22,415 nt of DNA, taken from positions 1 to 22,415 of the forward strand of contig DYHP01000011.1 in the NCBI GenBank assembly GCA_020724105.1, written 5' to 3'. Below are positions 8,241 through 14,934 of this stretch, in pieces (position 1 is the stretch's first letter; the number at the start of each line of letters is the position of its first letter). Below the pieces are notes generated by a model, which saw only the letters and a program-made list of their open reading frames with translations, did no database searches and was not told where the DNA came from. The translations under genes and the position numbers were made by a program. The stretch comes from Candidatus Methylomirabilis sp. (GTDB lineage Bacteria > Patescibacteriota > Patescibacteriia > DYHP01).

Positions 8241-8294
8241 TAGGTCAAGGAAAGGTCACCCGTCCGAAAAATTCGGACAAGCCCTTCCTTTTTT
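8241..8294. promoter_or_regulatory. Nested hairpin in the leader of the small membrane protein / possible plus-strand terminator
   Basis: Inner perfect stem GTCCGAA/TTCGGAC (about 8261-8277) inside an outer, nearly complementary pair AAGGAAAGG / CCCTTCCTT. Read on the minus strand it lies in the 5' leader of the 70-residue protein. Read on the plus strand it ends in TTTTTT and could terminate transcripts from the SpoIID gene. Both uses are possible; no known riboswitch class recognised. Confidence 0.5.
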
Positions 8295-8315
8295 GATTTC
8301 CAAAGAACTTAACAC

Positions 8316-8327
8316 ACCATTATACCA
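8316..8327 (-). promoter_or_regulatory. Extended -10 promoter for the small membrane protein
   Basis: Minus strand TGGTATAAT (-10 hexamer = complement of 8319-8324). No convincing -35, which is normal for extended -10 promoters. Predicted leader of about 90 bases. Confidence 0.6.
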
Positions 8328-8432
8328 CACCCCGAAACCCCTGTGCGGCCCAAAACCGCTTTTTTGAAACTTTTTGGCTAACATAAGCCAAAATAAACGG
8401 CTCCGACAGCGTCGTAGCCGTTTTCGGAATAA

Positions 8433-8460
8433 CCCCGCCCCGACTTAAAGTCGGGGCGGG
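8433..8460. repeat. GC-rich 13-bp palindrome between two minus-strand genes
   Basis: CCCGCCCCGACTT and its exact complement around a single A. Located 86 bases past the PH-domain gene stop, so it may be its transcription end, although the T-tract on the minus strand is poor. Between 8325 and 8545 I otherwise see only this palindrome and the repeat fragment at 8502-8540. Confidence 0.6.
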
Positions 8461-8501
8461 TTTATTGGATTCCCCAATTAAATCGGGAGATGACATTTAA
8501 G

Positions 8502-8540
8502 GCATTCGGATAAATTTGGATTATTGGGATGATTTTATTA
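8502..8540. repeat. Partial third copy of the iscS/iscU leader repeat
   Basis: GGCATTCGGAT..ATT.GGATTATTGGGATGATTTTA closely matches the end of the repeats at 10010-10190 and 11428-11650. Only this end is present, next to an AATTAAATCGGGAG stretch. Confidence 0.6.
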
Positions 8541-8545
8541 GAGCT

Positions 8546-9091
8546 TTACGTTTTGCTCAAAACATGGAATTTTCTGTCGCCTTCCGCCAAGTCGAGCAAT
8601 CTCTGCCTGATGTGGTGCGGGTCGGGAATGCCTTTTAAAATGAAAAATTCTTTTTCCCCGGCAGTCTGCGCTATCACGTCGCCGTAATTGAACATTGTGG
8701 CAAAAATACCGTGGATTTCCGACCGCGCGTCTTGGATTCTGTATAAATCCAATTCGGAAATAGTGCGAGCGAACAGCCCTCTCTGGTCGATGGAAACCAA
8801 CCTGTCATTGGTGATAATCCAATTATCCAAATAATATTCTATGAATTGGGCGAAGAAAAAAACCCAAATCCCCAAATAATAAGCCGAGGCGACAAGAATA
8901 AGCGCCGGCTTTGTCACCGCCCCCTCGAGAAGCGTTGGATAATGGACGGCGATAAAATAGTAAAAGAACACGGGCACGGCGGCGGAAAATAAAAATACCA
9001 AAACCGTTCTCGCAAACAAAAGCGGGTGTTTTCTCAAACGATAAATAATTTCTTCATAGACCTTTTTGTGAATAATCTCTGAGATTGTCAT
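8546..9091 (-). CDS. Membrane-anchored bacterial PH-domain protein (bPH2/YdbS-like)
   Basis: 181 residues. A cytoplasmic N-terminal helix (about 1-25) is followed by two membrane segments (about 27-48 and 64-86) and then a bacterial PH domain with the family pattern DNWIITNDRLVSIDQRGLFA, ELDLYRIQDARSE and FNYGDVIAQTAGEKEFFILK, ending in IPDPHHIRQRLL. Proteins of this layout are common in small-genome candidate phyla; their function is not established. No SD. The upstream gap carries copy 2 of the TGGCGTA palindromic repeat. Confidence 0.85.
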   Translation of the reverse strand: MTISEIIHKKVYEEIIYRLRKHPLLFARTVLVFLFSAAVPVFFYYFIAVHYPTLLEGAVTKPALILVASAYYLGIWVFFFAQFIEYYLDNWIITNDRLVSIDQRGLFARTISELDLYRIQDARSEIHGIFATMFNYGDVIAQTAGEKEFFILKGIPDPHHIRQRLLDLAEGDRKFHVLSKT

Positions 9092-9102
9092 ATTTTTTAA
9101 TA

Positions 9103-9184
9103 GAAGCCACCAAACGCTATCACAACGCTATTTGACGCCAGTATAATGGCGTAACATGGGTAGTTATGGCGTAAATTGGCTTCT
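9103..9184. repeat. TGGCGTA-rich palindromic repeat, copy 2
   Basis: Same element as 6086-6169 in the same orientation: central ACGCCAGTATAATGGCGT palindrome, the shared TAGTTATGGCGT segment, and here matching ends (AGAAGCC..GGCTTCT). It touches the stop codon of the 90-residue protein. Confidence 0.75.
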
Positions 9185-9455
9185 ACAAACCCATGTTTAC
9201 ATCCAAATTCTCATACCCAGAGAATGAGTAAACGACTTCGAGCCAATCGATGGTTTTTAACATATCATAGGTCTGGAAAAGAAGCAAGAGCGCGCCGGCT
9301 AAATAAATAAACGTCGCCGTAAAACCGACAAAGGTGTACCCACCCCATCTTAAAATGTGGTAAAGATTTATTAACGAAAAAATAACAAAAACAAGCAAAA
9401 ACAAAGCATGGGGAATTAAGAGCCAGAAAAGTTGGATGTTGAAAGTTGTGTTCAT
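9183..9455 (-). CDS. Small membrane protein, unknown function
   Basis: 90 residues with two hydrophobic segments (about 7-33 and 40-62) and a polar acidic tail. No family recognised. A promoter lies immediately upstream with the -10 only 5 bases from the ATG, so the mRNA is predicted to be leaderless. It lies between iscU and the PH-domain gene on the same strand. Confidence 0.7.
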   Translation of the reverse strand: MNTTFNIQLFWLLIPHALFLLVFVIFSLINLYHILRWGGYTFVGFTATFIYLAGALLLLFQTYDMLKTIDWLEVVYSFSGYENLDVNMGL

Positions 9456-9460
9456 GATAC

Positions 9461-9489
9461 ATTATACAAATCTACAAATCTTATGCTAA
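9461..9489 (-). promoter_or_regulatory. Promoter giving a leaderless mRNA for the 90-residue membrane protein
   Basis: Minus strand TTAGCA, 17-nt spacer, TATAAT (complement of 9461-9466). The ATG at 9455 begins about where transcription should start. The gap 9490-9548 carries an 8-bp palindrome CAAATTGC/GCAATTTG (9494-9515). Confidence 0.65.
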
Positions 9490-9548
9490 TTTTCAAATTG
9501 CGAATTTGCAATTTGTAGATTGGCAGAGAATTCGCGGATTGGCATAAT

Positions 9549-10001
9549 CTATTTTTTATTTTGATAATCGTTTATCGCCGCTCTGAGCGCTTGGTCTCCC
9601 AAAACCGAACAATGCATTTTAGGTTCGGGCAAACCGCCCAATTCTTTTAAAATATCCTGCGGCGTAATTTTTAACGCTTCCTCAATTTTCATCCCCCCCT
9701 TTTTTGCCACCATTTCCGACATCACTGAAGTTGAGGCAATAGCCGAGGCGCAACCGAATGTCCGCCATTTACATTCTTTAATCCTGTTGGTTTCTTTGTC
9801 AACCTTAATCCAAACCTTCATCATATCGCCGCAAACCGGCGAACCGACCACGCCGACGCCGTCGGCTTTGTAATTTTTTTCGTCTTCATCAGTCATTAAA
9901 TTGCGGGGGTTAAAAAAGTGGTCTTTGACGATGTCGGAATACAACCAAGCGCTTTGCTTATCTTTTGACGCTACATCACTTTTTGATAAATCTTGGGTCA
10001 T
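9549..10001 (-). CDS. iscU: Fe-S cluster assembly scaffold IscU/NifU-like
   Basis: 150 residues. Scaffold on which sulfur from the cysteine desulfurase and iron are built into an Fe-S cluster. The three cluster-ligand cysteines are present: Cys57 (GSPVCGDMM), Cys84 (FGCASAIASTS) and Cys131 (KMHCSVLG). The IscU body begins at YSDIVKDHFFNPRN (about residue 21); the first 20 residues are a polar extension. The gene lies downstream of iscS on the same strand, separated only by the ~180-base structured repeat that forms its leader. ATG 10001; the repeat end gives AGGATG as a weak SD. Confidence 0.93.
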   Translation of the reverse strand: MTQDLSKSDVASKDKQSAWLYSDIVKDHFFNPRNLMTDEDEKNYKADGVGVVGSPVCGDMMKVWIKVDKETNRIKECKWRTFGCASAIASTSVMSEMVAKKGGMKIEEALKITPQDILKELGGLPEPKMHCSVLGDQALRAAINDYQNKK

Positions 10002-10009
10002 ATTAAAAT

Positions 10010-10190
10010 CATCCTAACCTACAAATTTACCTGCCCGCCATCATATTTCCGACGCATCCTTACGGATGTTACTCCATCGGGATTGACACCCGTCAGGGTG
10101 TCCGTAAACAGGCGTTGGCAGGCGGGCCCGAATACTCCGAATTCATATTTGGGGCATTCGGATATATTCGGATTGTTTGGATGATGTTAT
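10010..10190 (-). repeat. ~180-base structured repeat, copy 1, leader of iscU
   Basis: Near-identical over most of its length to 11428-11650. Contains a perfect 7-bp hairpin (GACACCC/GGGTGTC), a GCATCC/GGATGT hairpin and CCCGCC/GGCGGG pairing, with GGATGAT-type sequence inverted at its two ends. One end lies 8 bases before the iscU start, the other reaches the iscS stop. Could be a MITE-like element or a cis-regulatory leader. Confidence 0.85.
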
Positions 10191-11422
10191 ATTTTAATCA
10201 CTGATATCTTTCTCAACTTTGCCACAATCCCCGGAAGGATTTTTAAAAAATAGTCAATGTCTTGTTTCGTCGTGTAATTTCCCAAAGTGATGCGCAGCGA
10301 ACCGTGCGCCAATTCTTGCGGCACGCCAATCGCTTTTAAAACATAAGATGATTTATGCGAGATTGACGAACACGCCGAACCCGTGGAAGCGTAAACGCCT
10401 TTTGCGTCAAGATAAAGAACCAATGATTCTCCCTCAATTCCCTTAAAGGAAAAATTGATGTTGTTCGGCAATCTTTGCGTCAGGTGGCCGTTTAAAGTAA
10501 CGGCTGGAACTTTTCCCATTACGTTCTTGATTAAATAGTCCCTTAAAGCCGTTAGTCGTTTTGATTCCGAAACCCTTTTTTGATTTGCCAGTCCAAGCGC
10601 TTTGGCAAGCCCGACAATTGACGGAACATTTTCCGTGCCGGCGCGCAAATTCCTTTCTTGTCCGCCGCCCCATAAAATCGGTTCAAGCCGCACGCCGCTT
10701 TTAACGTACAAAAGCCCGATACCTTTGGGTCCGTAAATCTTGCTGCCGTTCAGGGTCAATAAATCAACTCCCAATTTTCCAACGTCTAAATCTAAATAGC
10801 CGGCCGCCTGGCAGGCGTCGGTATGGAAAAACGGCGGTTCGGACGCCTTGCGACCCAACTTCATTTTGAATTTTTTAATCACCTCGCCGATTTCGTTAAT
10901 CGGCAAGATTGTTCCGATTTCGTTGTTGGCGTACATCACGGAAACCAAAACCGTTTTCTCATTAAGTTTTTCCGCGACTTTTTCCGCGCTTACGAGCCCG
11001 CCTTTGTCCGGCGACAAAAAATCAACTTTAAAACCTTGTTTTCTGACAAGATATGAAATCGGCTCTAAAACCGCGTGATGCTCGATAAAAGTGGAAATAA
11101 TGTGATTATAATTGTACAGAGACTTGGTCTCCTCAGGAGACCAAGTCTCTGTACAATTTCTAATATAAGCCCGGCAAGCTCCCAAAACCGCCAAATTGTC
11201 GCTTTCCGTGCCGCCCATGGTGAAGATGATTTCCGAGGTTTTGCAATTCAAGAGATTGCCGATTTTTTGGCGGCTTTGCTCAATGGCGTCTTTTGCCTTT
11301 TTGCCCGCGGAATAAAAACTGGAGGGGTTGGCGTAAATTTCATCAAAATAAGGCAACATCGCCTTCTTTACCCCCAGGTCAACAGGCGTGGTGGCGGCAT
11401 TGTCAAGATAAATCTTCCGCAT
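10187..11422 (-). CDS. iscS: Cysteine desulfurase, IscS/NifS class
   Basis: 411 residues; PLP enzyme converting cysteine to alanine and delivering persulfide sulfur to IscU and tRNA thiolation. Visible features: YLDNAATTP start, GGTESDNLA, IEHHAVLEP, Lys228 for PLP in NGSKIYGPKG, RAGTENVPSIVG, and catalytic Cys351 in STGSACSS. Residues about 89-104 (NCTETWSPEETKSLYNY) are encoded by a perfect 22-bp palindrome with no counterpart in the usual family sequence; they fall between the first helix region and HIISTFIEH and should form a surface loop. ATG 11422, leader formed by the second copy of the ~180-base repeat, which also precedes iscU. Confidence 0.95.
   Translation of the reverse strand: MRKIYLDNAATTPVDLGVKKAMLPYFDEIYANPSSFYSAGKKAKDAIEQSRQKIGNLLNCKTSEIIFTMGGTESDNLAVLGACRAYIRNCTETWSPEETKSLYNYNHIISTFIEHHAVLEPISYLVRKQGFKVDFLSPDKGGLVSAEKVAEKLNEKTVLVSVMYANNEIGTILPINEIGEVIKKFKMKLGRKASEPPFFHTDACQAAGYLDLDVGKLGVDLLTLNGSKIYGPKGIGLLYVKSGVRLEPILWGGGQERNLRAGTENVPSIVGLAKALGLANQKRVSESKRLTALRDYLIKNVMGKVPAVTLNGHLTQRLPNNINFSFKGIEGESLVLYLDAKGVYASTGSACSSISHKSSYVLKAIGVPQELAHGSLRITLGNYTTKQDIDYFLKILPGIVAKLRKISVIKI
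11111..11157. repeat. Perfect 22-bp-stem palindrome inside iscS
   Basis: Arms 11111-11132 and 11136-11157 are exact complements around the loop TCA (centre GGTCTCC-TCA-GGAGACC). In frame, no stop. Confidence 0.95.
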
Positions 11423-11427
11423 AAAAG

Positions 11428-11650
11428 CATCCTAACCTACAAATTTACCTGCCCGCCATTATATTTCCGACGCATCCTTACGGATGTTACTCCATCGGGA
11501 TTGACACCCGTAATGGTGCCCGCAGACAGACGTTGGCAGGCGGGCCAGAATACTCCGAATTCATATTTGGGGCATTCGGCCTGCCCCGTAGTGTCCCGAT
11601 GAAATCGGGAATACTTCGGGGATACATTCGGATGATTAGAATGATGTTAG
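11428..11650 (-). repeat. ~180-base structured repeat, copy 2, leader of iscS, with nested insertion
   Basis: Second copy of 10010-10190 in the same orientation, beginning 5 bases before the iscS start. It contains an extra ~46 bases (11580-11625) in place of four bases of copy 1. The insertion is a nested palindrome, CCCCG..TCCCGAT-gaa-ATCGGGA..CGGGG. Confidence 0.85.
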
Positions 11651-11680
11651 TATCATATCAAATTTAACTGTTTTTTTCAA

Positions 11681-11708
11681 ATAAAAAACCCGACTCGCGG
11701 GTCGGGTT
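11681..11708 (-). terminator. Intrinsic terminator of the RHH operon
   Basis: Minus strand AACCCGAC/GTCGGGTT stem (arms 11687-11694, 11701-11708) followed by TTTTTTAT. It ends the transcript carrying the 131-residue and RHH genes. Bases 11709-11818 contain an in-frame continuation of the upstream ORF after its stop but no separate start. Confidence 0.85.
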
Positions 11709-11818
11709 AAGTTGAATTTATATCTCCTCCCCTTTTATCTCCTCTACCCAAGAGGAAGAATTTTGCAACCGGCCTTCTTAAACAATTCGTTCAGTATCTC
11801 TGACGCGCTCTTTTCCCC

Positions 11819-12214
11819 TTACTTTTCCGCTTTAATCTCCACTTTCACCCTCGGCGTGCCTTCGCCGTGGTACGCGAGATTCTCCAATTGCTCCTCGTTC
11901 ATCTTCACAACCTCATCCTTAATTGCCTGTTTGAGTTCTTTCACCTTCACCGCAAAGAACTCAAATGCTTTTTTCTTCAGAGATTTATAAAGTTCTTCCG
12001 GATCAACTTCCAATTTTTGATATGATTCAAGATAAACTTCAACCTCGTCGTTCCAAACTGCGCGACAACCTCTTGCGTTATCCTTCCCTTTTTCCTCAAC
12101 ATACGGCCGCAGAACATCGGCCAACTCTTTTTCTTCTTTTTCGAGACCGCGATTTAATCTTCTCACAGCGTCAAGCCGCTTGGCTTTTTCAACGATGTTT
12201 TTCGGTAGGTTCAT
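11819..12214 (-). CDS. Charged, helix-rich hypothetical protein in the RHH operon
   Basis: 131 residues, rich in Lys and Glu, mostly predicted helical (KELADVLRPYVEEKGKDN, ELYKSLKKKAFEFFAVKVKE). No family recognised; this style of small acidic/basic protein is frequent in phage or plasmid-derived modules. Strong AAAGGAGG SD lies inside the last codons of the upstream RHH gene (Lys-Lys-Gly-Gly-Lys-Lys), and the start overlaps that gene's stop as ATGA, so translation is coupled. After the TAA stop the same frame stays open for 24 codons (GEKSASEILNELFKKAGCKI.., stop at 11744), so the protein may once have been longer. Confidence 0.7.
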   Translation of the reverse strand: MNLPKNIVEKAKRLDAVRRLNRGLEKEEKELADVLRPYVEEKGKDNARGCRAVWNDEVEVYLESYQKLEVDPEELYKSLKKKAFEFFAVKVKELKQAIKDEVVKMNEEQLENLAYHGEGTPRVKVEIKAEK

Positions 12215-12573
12215 TTTTTTCCTCCTTTCTTGCTTGGTCCGACTCGTATGGATTTGGAACCCCCCTTTTTCATCGCTTCATCAATTAGACGGAAAACCTC
12301 GTTTGCAATTTGTTTAGACTTGATTGACTCTAAACATTTCGCAATCGCCTTTTGGACAAAATCGTTTGTCGAAAGATTCTGTCTCAGACAAACCTTCTTC
12401 ATCTCATCGTTCATCTCTCGCGAAATCTCAACGACCACTTTATCATTCTTGCCGTCCGGTTTCTTTCTCATCTTTGCCTCCTTCTTTTTTGGTGATAAAA
12501 TCTTTTTTGACCATTTCTTAAAATACTTCCTGCTTCTACTCAAATGAGGTTCGGGGAGATCAAGCCATGGCAT
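12211..12573 (-). CDS. Ribbon-helix-helix (CopG/Arc-like) putative DNA-binding protein
   Basis: The segment KVVVEISREMNDEMKKVC followed by LSTNDFVQKAIAKCLESI fits an RHH domain: a beta strand for DNA contact and two helices for dimerisation. ATG 12573 (MPWLDLPEPHLSRSRKYF) has GGAAGGGAG as SD and gives 120 residues; an in-frame TTG at 12591 is less likely. A second internal start, ATG 12471 (MRKKPDGKNDKVV), has a perfect AAGGAGG SD and would give an 86-residue protein starting just before the RHH fold. Both may be used. First gene of a two-gene operon with its own promoter, plausibly self-regulated. A toxin-antitoxin role is possible, but the partner does not resemble a known toxin. Confidence 0.75.
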   Translation of the reverse strand: MPWLDLPEPHLSRSRKYFKKWSKKILSPKKKEAKMRKKPDGKNDKVVVEISREMNDEMKKVCLRQNLSTNDFVQKAIAKCLESIKSKQIANEVFRLIDEAMKKGGSKSIRVGPSKKGGKK

Positions 12574-12641
12574 CTTTTTTCTCCCTTCCAAATTTTGAAA
12601 GTTTTTCTATTCTTCTTTTTAGTTTTAAAGACCTTGATGTT

Positions 12642-12670
12642 AATTTATCACAAGTCCAAAAATGTGTCAA
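12642..12670 (-). promoter_or_regulatory. Promoter of the RHH operon
   Basis: Minus strand TTGACA (complement of 12665-12670), 17-nt spacer, TAAATT (complement of 12642-12647). Predicted start near 12635, about 60 bases before ATG 12573. Confidence 0.7.
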
Positions 12671-12675
12671 TCTCA

Positions 12676-12798
12676 TTAAAAACATCTATTATTTATAGAA
12701 CACGGTCGTGTGTTATAAATAATGGAGGCAATCATTCCGCACGCCCACAAAACGCCGGAAAGCACGGCAAATAAAATTCCCGTCTTGCTCTGCGGCAT
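12676..12798 (-). CDS. Possible 40-residue membrane peptide or gene remnant
   Basis: ATG 12798 gives MPQSKTGILFAVLSGVLWAC then GMIASIIYN and a polar tail. The hydrophobic stretch looks like real membrane-protein sequence, and the frame is open further upstream (NFRIWSLFENWGLESAGKFQ). The upstream words resemble the repeat-derived NLRIWNLLGNWKL of the ligase gene. No SD. Its end overlaps the palindrome at 12689-12722. Small gene or decayed fragment; not resolvable here. Confidence 0.3.
   Translation of the reverse strand: MPQSKTGILFAVLSGVLWACGMIASIIYNTRPCSINNRCF
12689..12722. repeat. AT-rich palindrome upstream of the RHH promoter
   Basis: Arms TTATTTATA (12689-12697) and TATAAATAA (12714-12722) with further ACACG/CGTGT pairing inside. 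It lies about 20 bases upstream of the -35 of the RHH operon and downstream of the nuclease-like gene. Candidate operator or terminator. Confidence 0.5.
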
Positions 12799-12867
12799 CT
12801 GGAATTTGCCGGCGCTTTCCAATCCCCAATTTTCAAACAAACTCCAAATCCTAAAATTTCAAAATTT

Positions 12868-14010
12868 TTATTTTTCTAAAATATTGCATATTTTCTCAAA
12901 CTCTTTTTTCGCTTCTCCAACACATTTTTTCGTCGGTTTGCCGGTGTCTAAATCCACAAAATCTTGACGATAAGGTATTTTTACGCGCAAAGCGAAAACT
13001 TTTTTGCCAGCGCGTTTTTCTTTGGTTTCCACCGTTTCCGCTATATGCGGCACGCTATCTAATTGTTCCGCGGAAACAAAAACATCTGCATTGCGCGGTA
13101 ATTTTTCAGAAAATATTTGTATCGCCGGATAATGAATAATGTCATCTTGCGCGATTCCCACTTTTTTTGTCGTTTCCTCGCGGCCGACAGTTTTTACTTG
13201 AACTGGTATGCCCATTTCGACAATTGGAAAATCTTCTTTCCCGCCAACCAAATCCGTTGGCATCCAAATCCATAAATCGGTGGACTCGTAAGCATCTTCT
13301 TCTGGGGTGGCAAGAGTTGTGTCAAATCCTAATTCATTTAGTATTCGCATCATTGCCACCTGTCCTGTCACACCCTTTTTTTCCACCTCCTTAAACTTTT
13401 TGCCAAAAATTTCTCTCATTACTCGAAATCTTTCCCAAAACCTCCTTATCTCATTTTTATCTTTATTCTGATAAACAGCCTTAGTCGCGTTGACGATCCA
13501 CTCAGTCGGCAATTGTTTTATGTTAAAAATCTCCTTTGAAGGCACAACAAATAGCGCATCGATTTCAGCAGAATGTTTTGGGTACTGTTTTTTTAAATTG
13601 TCACTTGCGAGTTTCATTTCACTAACATCTAACCTCCGCATCCTTTCTAAAAAATCGGAAATAACTCTTAAAAAATCGACAAAAAAACGGTCCTTGCCCC
13701 TTTTTTCAAGTTCGGCCAATTTCTCGGCATTTCTTTTCTTTATCCTTGTCTTCCCCCACCCCCAATAGCTCTGCTCAAAAGACACGCCGTATTTTTCTTT
13801 CCACCACTGGCTTCTAAATTTTGAGACCAACGATTGCTCTTTCGGTTTGATTTTTTTACCTTCCAAAATTTTTTCTATAATTTTAATAATATTCTCGGGC
13901 AATTTTTCCTTTTCTTGGTACATCTCTTCAAAAGCCTGCCGCCCCGTTTTCTTTCTAATAATTTCGACCCTGTGCTCGGCCGGTTTTTCTATTTTAAATA
14001 TTTCCGACAT
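12868..14010 (-). CDS. Putative PD-(D/E)XK nuclease-fold protein
   Basis: 380 residues, no signal or membrane segment. The N-terminal ~210 residues are basic and helical. The C-terminal part has GVTGQVAMMRILNELGFDTT, then ATPEEDAYESTDLWIW and, after a loop, IPVQVKTVGREE. This order (Glu/Gln helix, D..LW strand, QVK strand) fits the PD-(D/E)XK nuclease core, with Asp in STDLW and Gln-Val-Lys as the E-x-K position, as in several restriction-like families. I do not recognise a named family; restriction, repair or mobile-element function would be guesses. No SD. Starts 25 bases beyond the 3' end of tRNA-Gly, a position typical for acquired genes. Confidence 0.6.
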   Translation of the reverse strand: MSEIFKIEKPAEHRVEIIRKKTGRQAFEEMYQEKEKLPENIIKIIEKILEGKKIKPKEQSLVSKFRSQWWKEKYGVSFEQSYWGWGKTRIKKRNAEKLAELEKRGKDRFFVDFLRVISDFLERMRRLDVSEMKLASDNLKKQYPKHSAEIDALFVVPSKEIFNIKQLPTEWIVNATKAVYQNKDKNEIRRFWERFRVMREIFGKKFKEVEKKGVTGQVAMMRILNELGFDTTLATPEEDAYESTDLWIWMPTDLVGGKEDFPIVEMGIPVQVKTVGREETTKKVGIAQDDIIHYPAIQIFSEKLPRNADVFVSAEQLDSVPHIAETVETKEKRAGKKVFALRVKIPYRQDFVDLDTGKPTKKCVGEAKKEFEKICNILEK

Positions 14011-14035
14011 AAAAATTTATAAAATTATTTCGCAA

Positions 14036-14107
14036 AGCGGGCGACCGGAGTTGAACCGGCGTCTATTCCTTGGAAGGGAATTATAATAGCCGTTATACGA
14101 CGCCCGC
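14036..14107 (-). tRNA. tRNA-Gly (UCC)
   Basis: 72 nt: acceptor GCGGGCG/CGCCCGC, anticodon stem ATTCC/GGAAT with loop CTTCCAA (anticodon UCC), T-arm GCCGG-TTCAACT-CCGGT, discriminator U. CCA is not encoded. Its 3' end faces the accessory genes 11819-14010. Confidence 0.95.
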
Positions 14108-14138
14108 ACCGTTTATTTTTAGAGACGATTTTGCAATT

Positions 14139-14927
14139 TCATTTCGGCAGAATTTCTCCTTTTTCGTAAATAACCTTGTGCCCGCCCTCTTCTTTCAATT
14201 CTCTTTTTTCTTTGGCGTATTTCCAAGTTTGAAATTTAATTTCGTCATTAAATATTTCTTGTCCGTCCTGCGGACCGTATTTGGCGGACAAAAATTCATT
14301 TTCCGTCTTATCACCCTCGGTGTGCGACGCCGCCCAGCCCATACCCTTTTTCAAATTTTTCCTCGTTACAAGTTCATTCAATGCCAAACTTTCATAAAAT
14401 CTTTCCGGAACGTCTTTGTCTATGTAAATAACACTGCCCCTCTCGTAAACATCAACGAGAGTCCCGATCAACCGCTCCGAGTTGTCAATCGTATAATGTT
14501 TATTCTCAAAAATGACTTCTCTTATCGTTCTCATTGAAATCAGCGGCTGCGCCGGCGGAAGCGCCTCTTCTTCCGACTCTCCATAAATAATTTTTGTCTT
14601 TTTGGGCGTCGCGCGGCGGGAAGCGATGGTTAAAGCAATACCTTCTTCTTCCTCAAGAACTTTCATCGCGTTTTCCTCGCCGTAAACTTTTTTATAAAAT
14701 TCAAGTTCTTTCTTCTGCGCTTCGTTGTGGGAATAAACATAACTATGCCCTTTCAACAAGAGTTTTCTTTCCTCTATTTCATGCACGGCGATTCCCTCGT
14801 GAAATTTTTCCGGAATGCCTTTGTCAACAAAAATAATCTTGTTGACCTGGTCTATATCGCCGCCATTCGGCACGATGCCCGAAGCGTCTATTTTATATTT
14901 TTCATTTTCGTAAACAAATTCGGTCAT
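14139..14927 (-). CDS. Internally duplicated protein with one HExxE-type motif, unknown function
   Basis: 262 residues made of two homologous halves. Half 1 (about 1-90): FVYENEKYKIDASG, IIFVDKGIPEKFHEGIAVHE, IEERKLL, GHSYVYSHNEAQKKELEFYK. Half 2 (about 135-230): VIFENKHYTIDNSE, VIYIDKDVPERFYESLALNE, LVTRKNL, WAASHTEGDKTENEFL. Half 1 carries AVHEIEER plus a downstream SHNEAQKKE, arranged like a zincin (HE..., later H and E). In half 2 the HE is replaced by NE while the downstream SH is kept, so it looks catalytically dead. I infer a metal-binding hydrolase-like domain with a decayed second copy; no named family is certain. ATG 14927 chosen (an in-frame TTG at 14933 is possible). The gene begins 8 bases past the end of the outer tRNA-Pro remnant. 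Confidence 0.65.
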   Translation of the reverse strand: MTEFVYENEKYKIDASGIVPNGGDIDQVNKIIFVDKGIPEKFHEGIAVHEIEERKLLLKGHSYVYSHNEAQKKELEFYKKVYGEENAMKVLEEEEGIALTIASRRATPKKTKIIYGESEEEALPPAQPLISMRTIREVIFENKHYTIDNSERLIGTLVDVYERGSVIYIDKDVPERFYESLALNELVTRKNLKKGMGWAASHTEGDKTENEFLSAKYGPQDGQEIFNDEIKFQTWKYAKEKRELKEEGGHKVIYEKGEILPK

Positions 14928-14934
14928 AGCCAAT

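Noticed and set aside
11075..11602. 175-codon plus-strand open frame across iscS and its leader repeat
   Set aside because: It crosses the palindrome, the iscS coding region and the repeat, without SD or recognisable domain.
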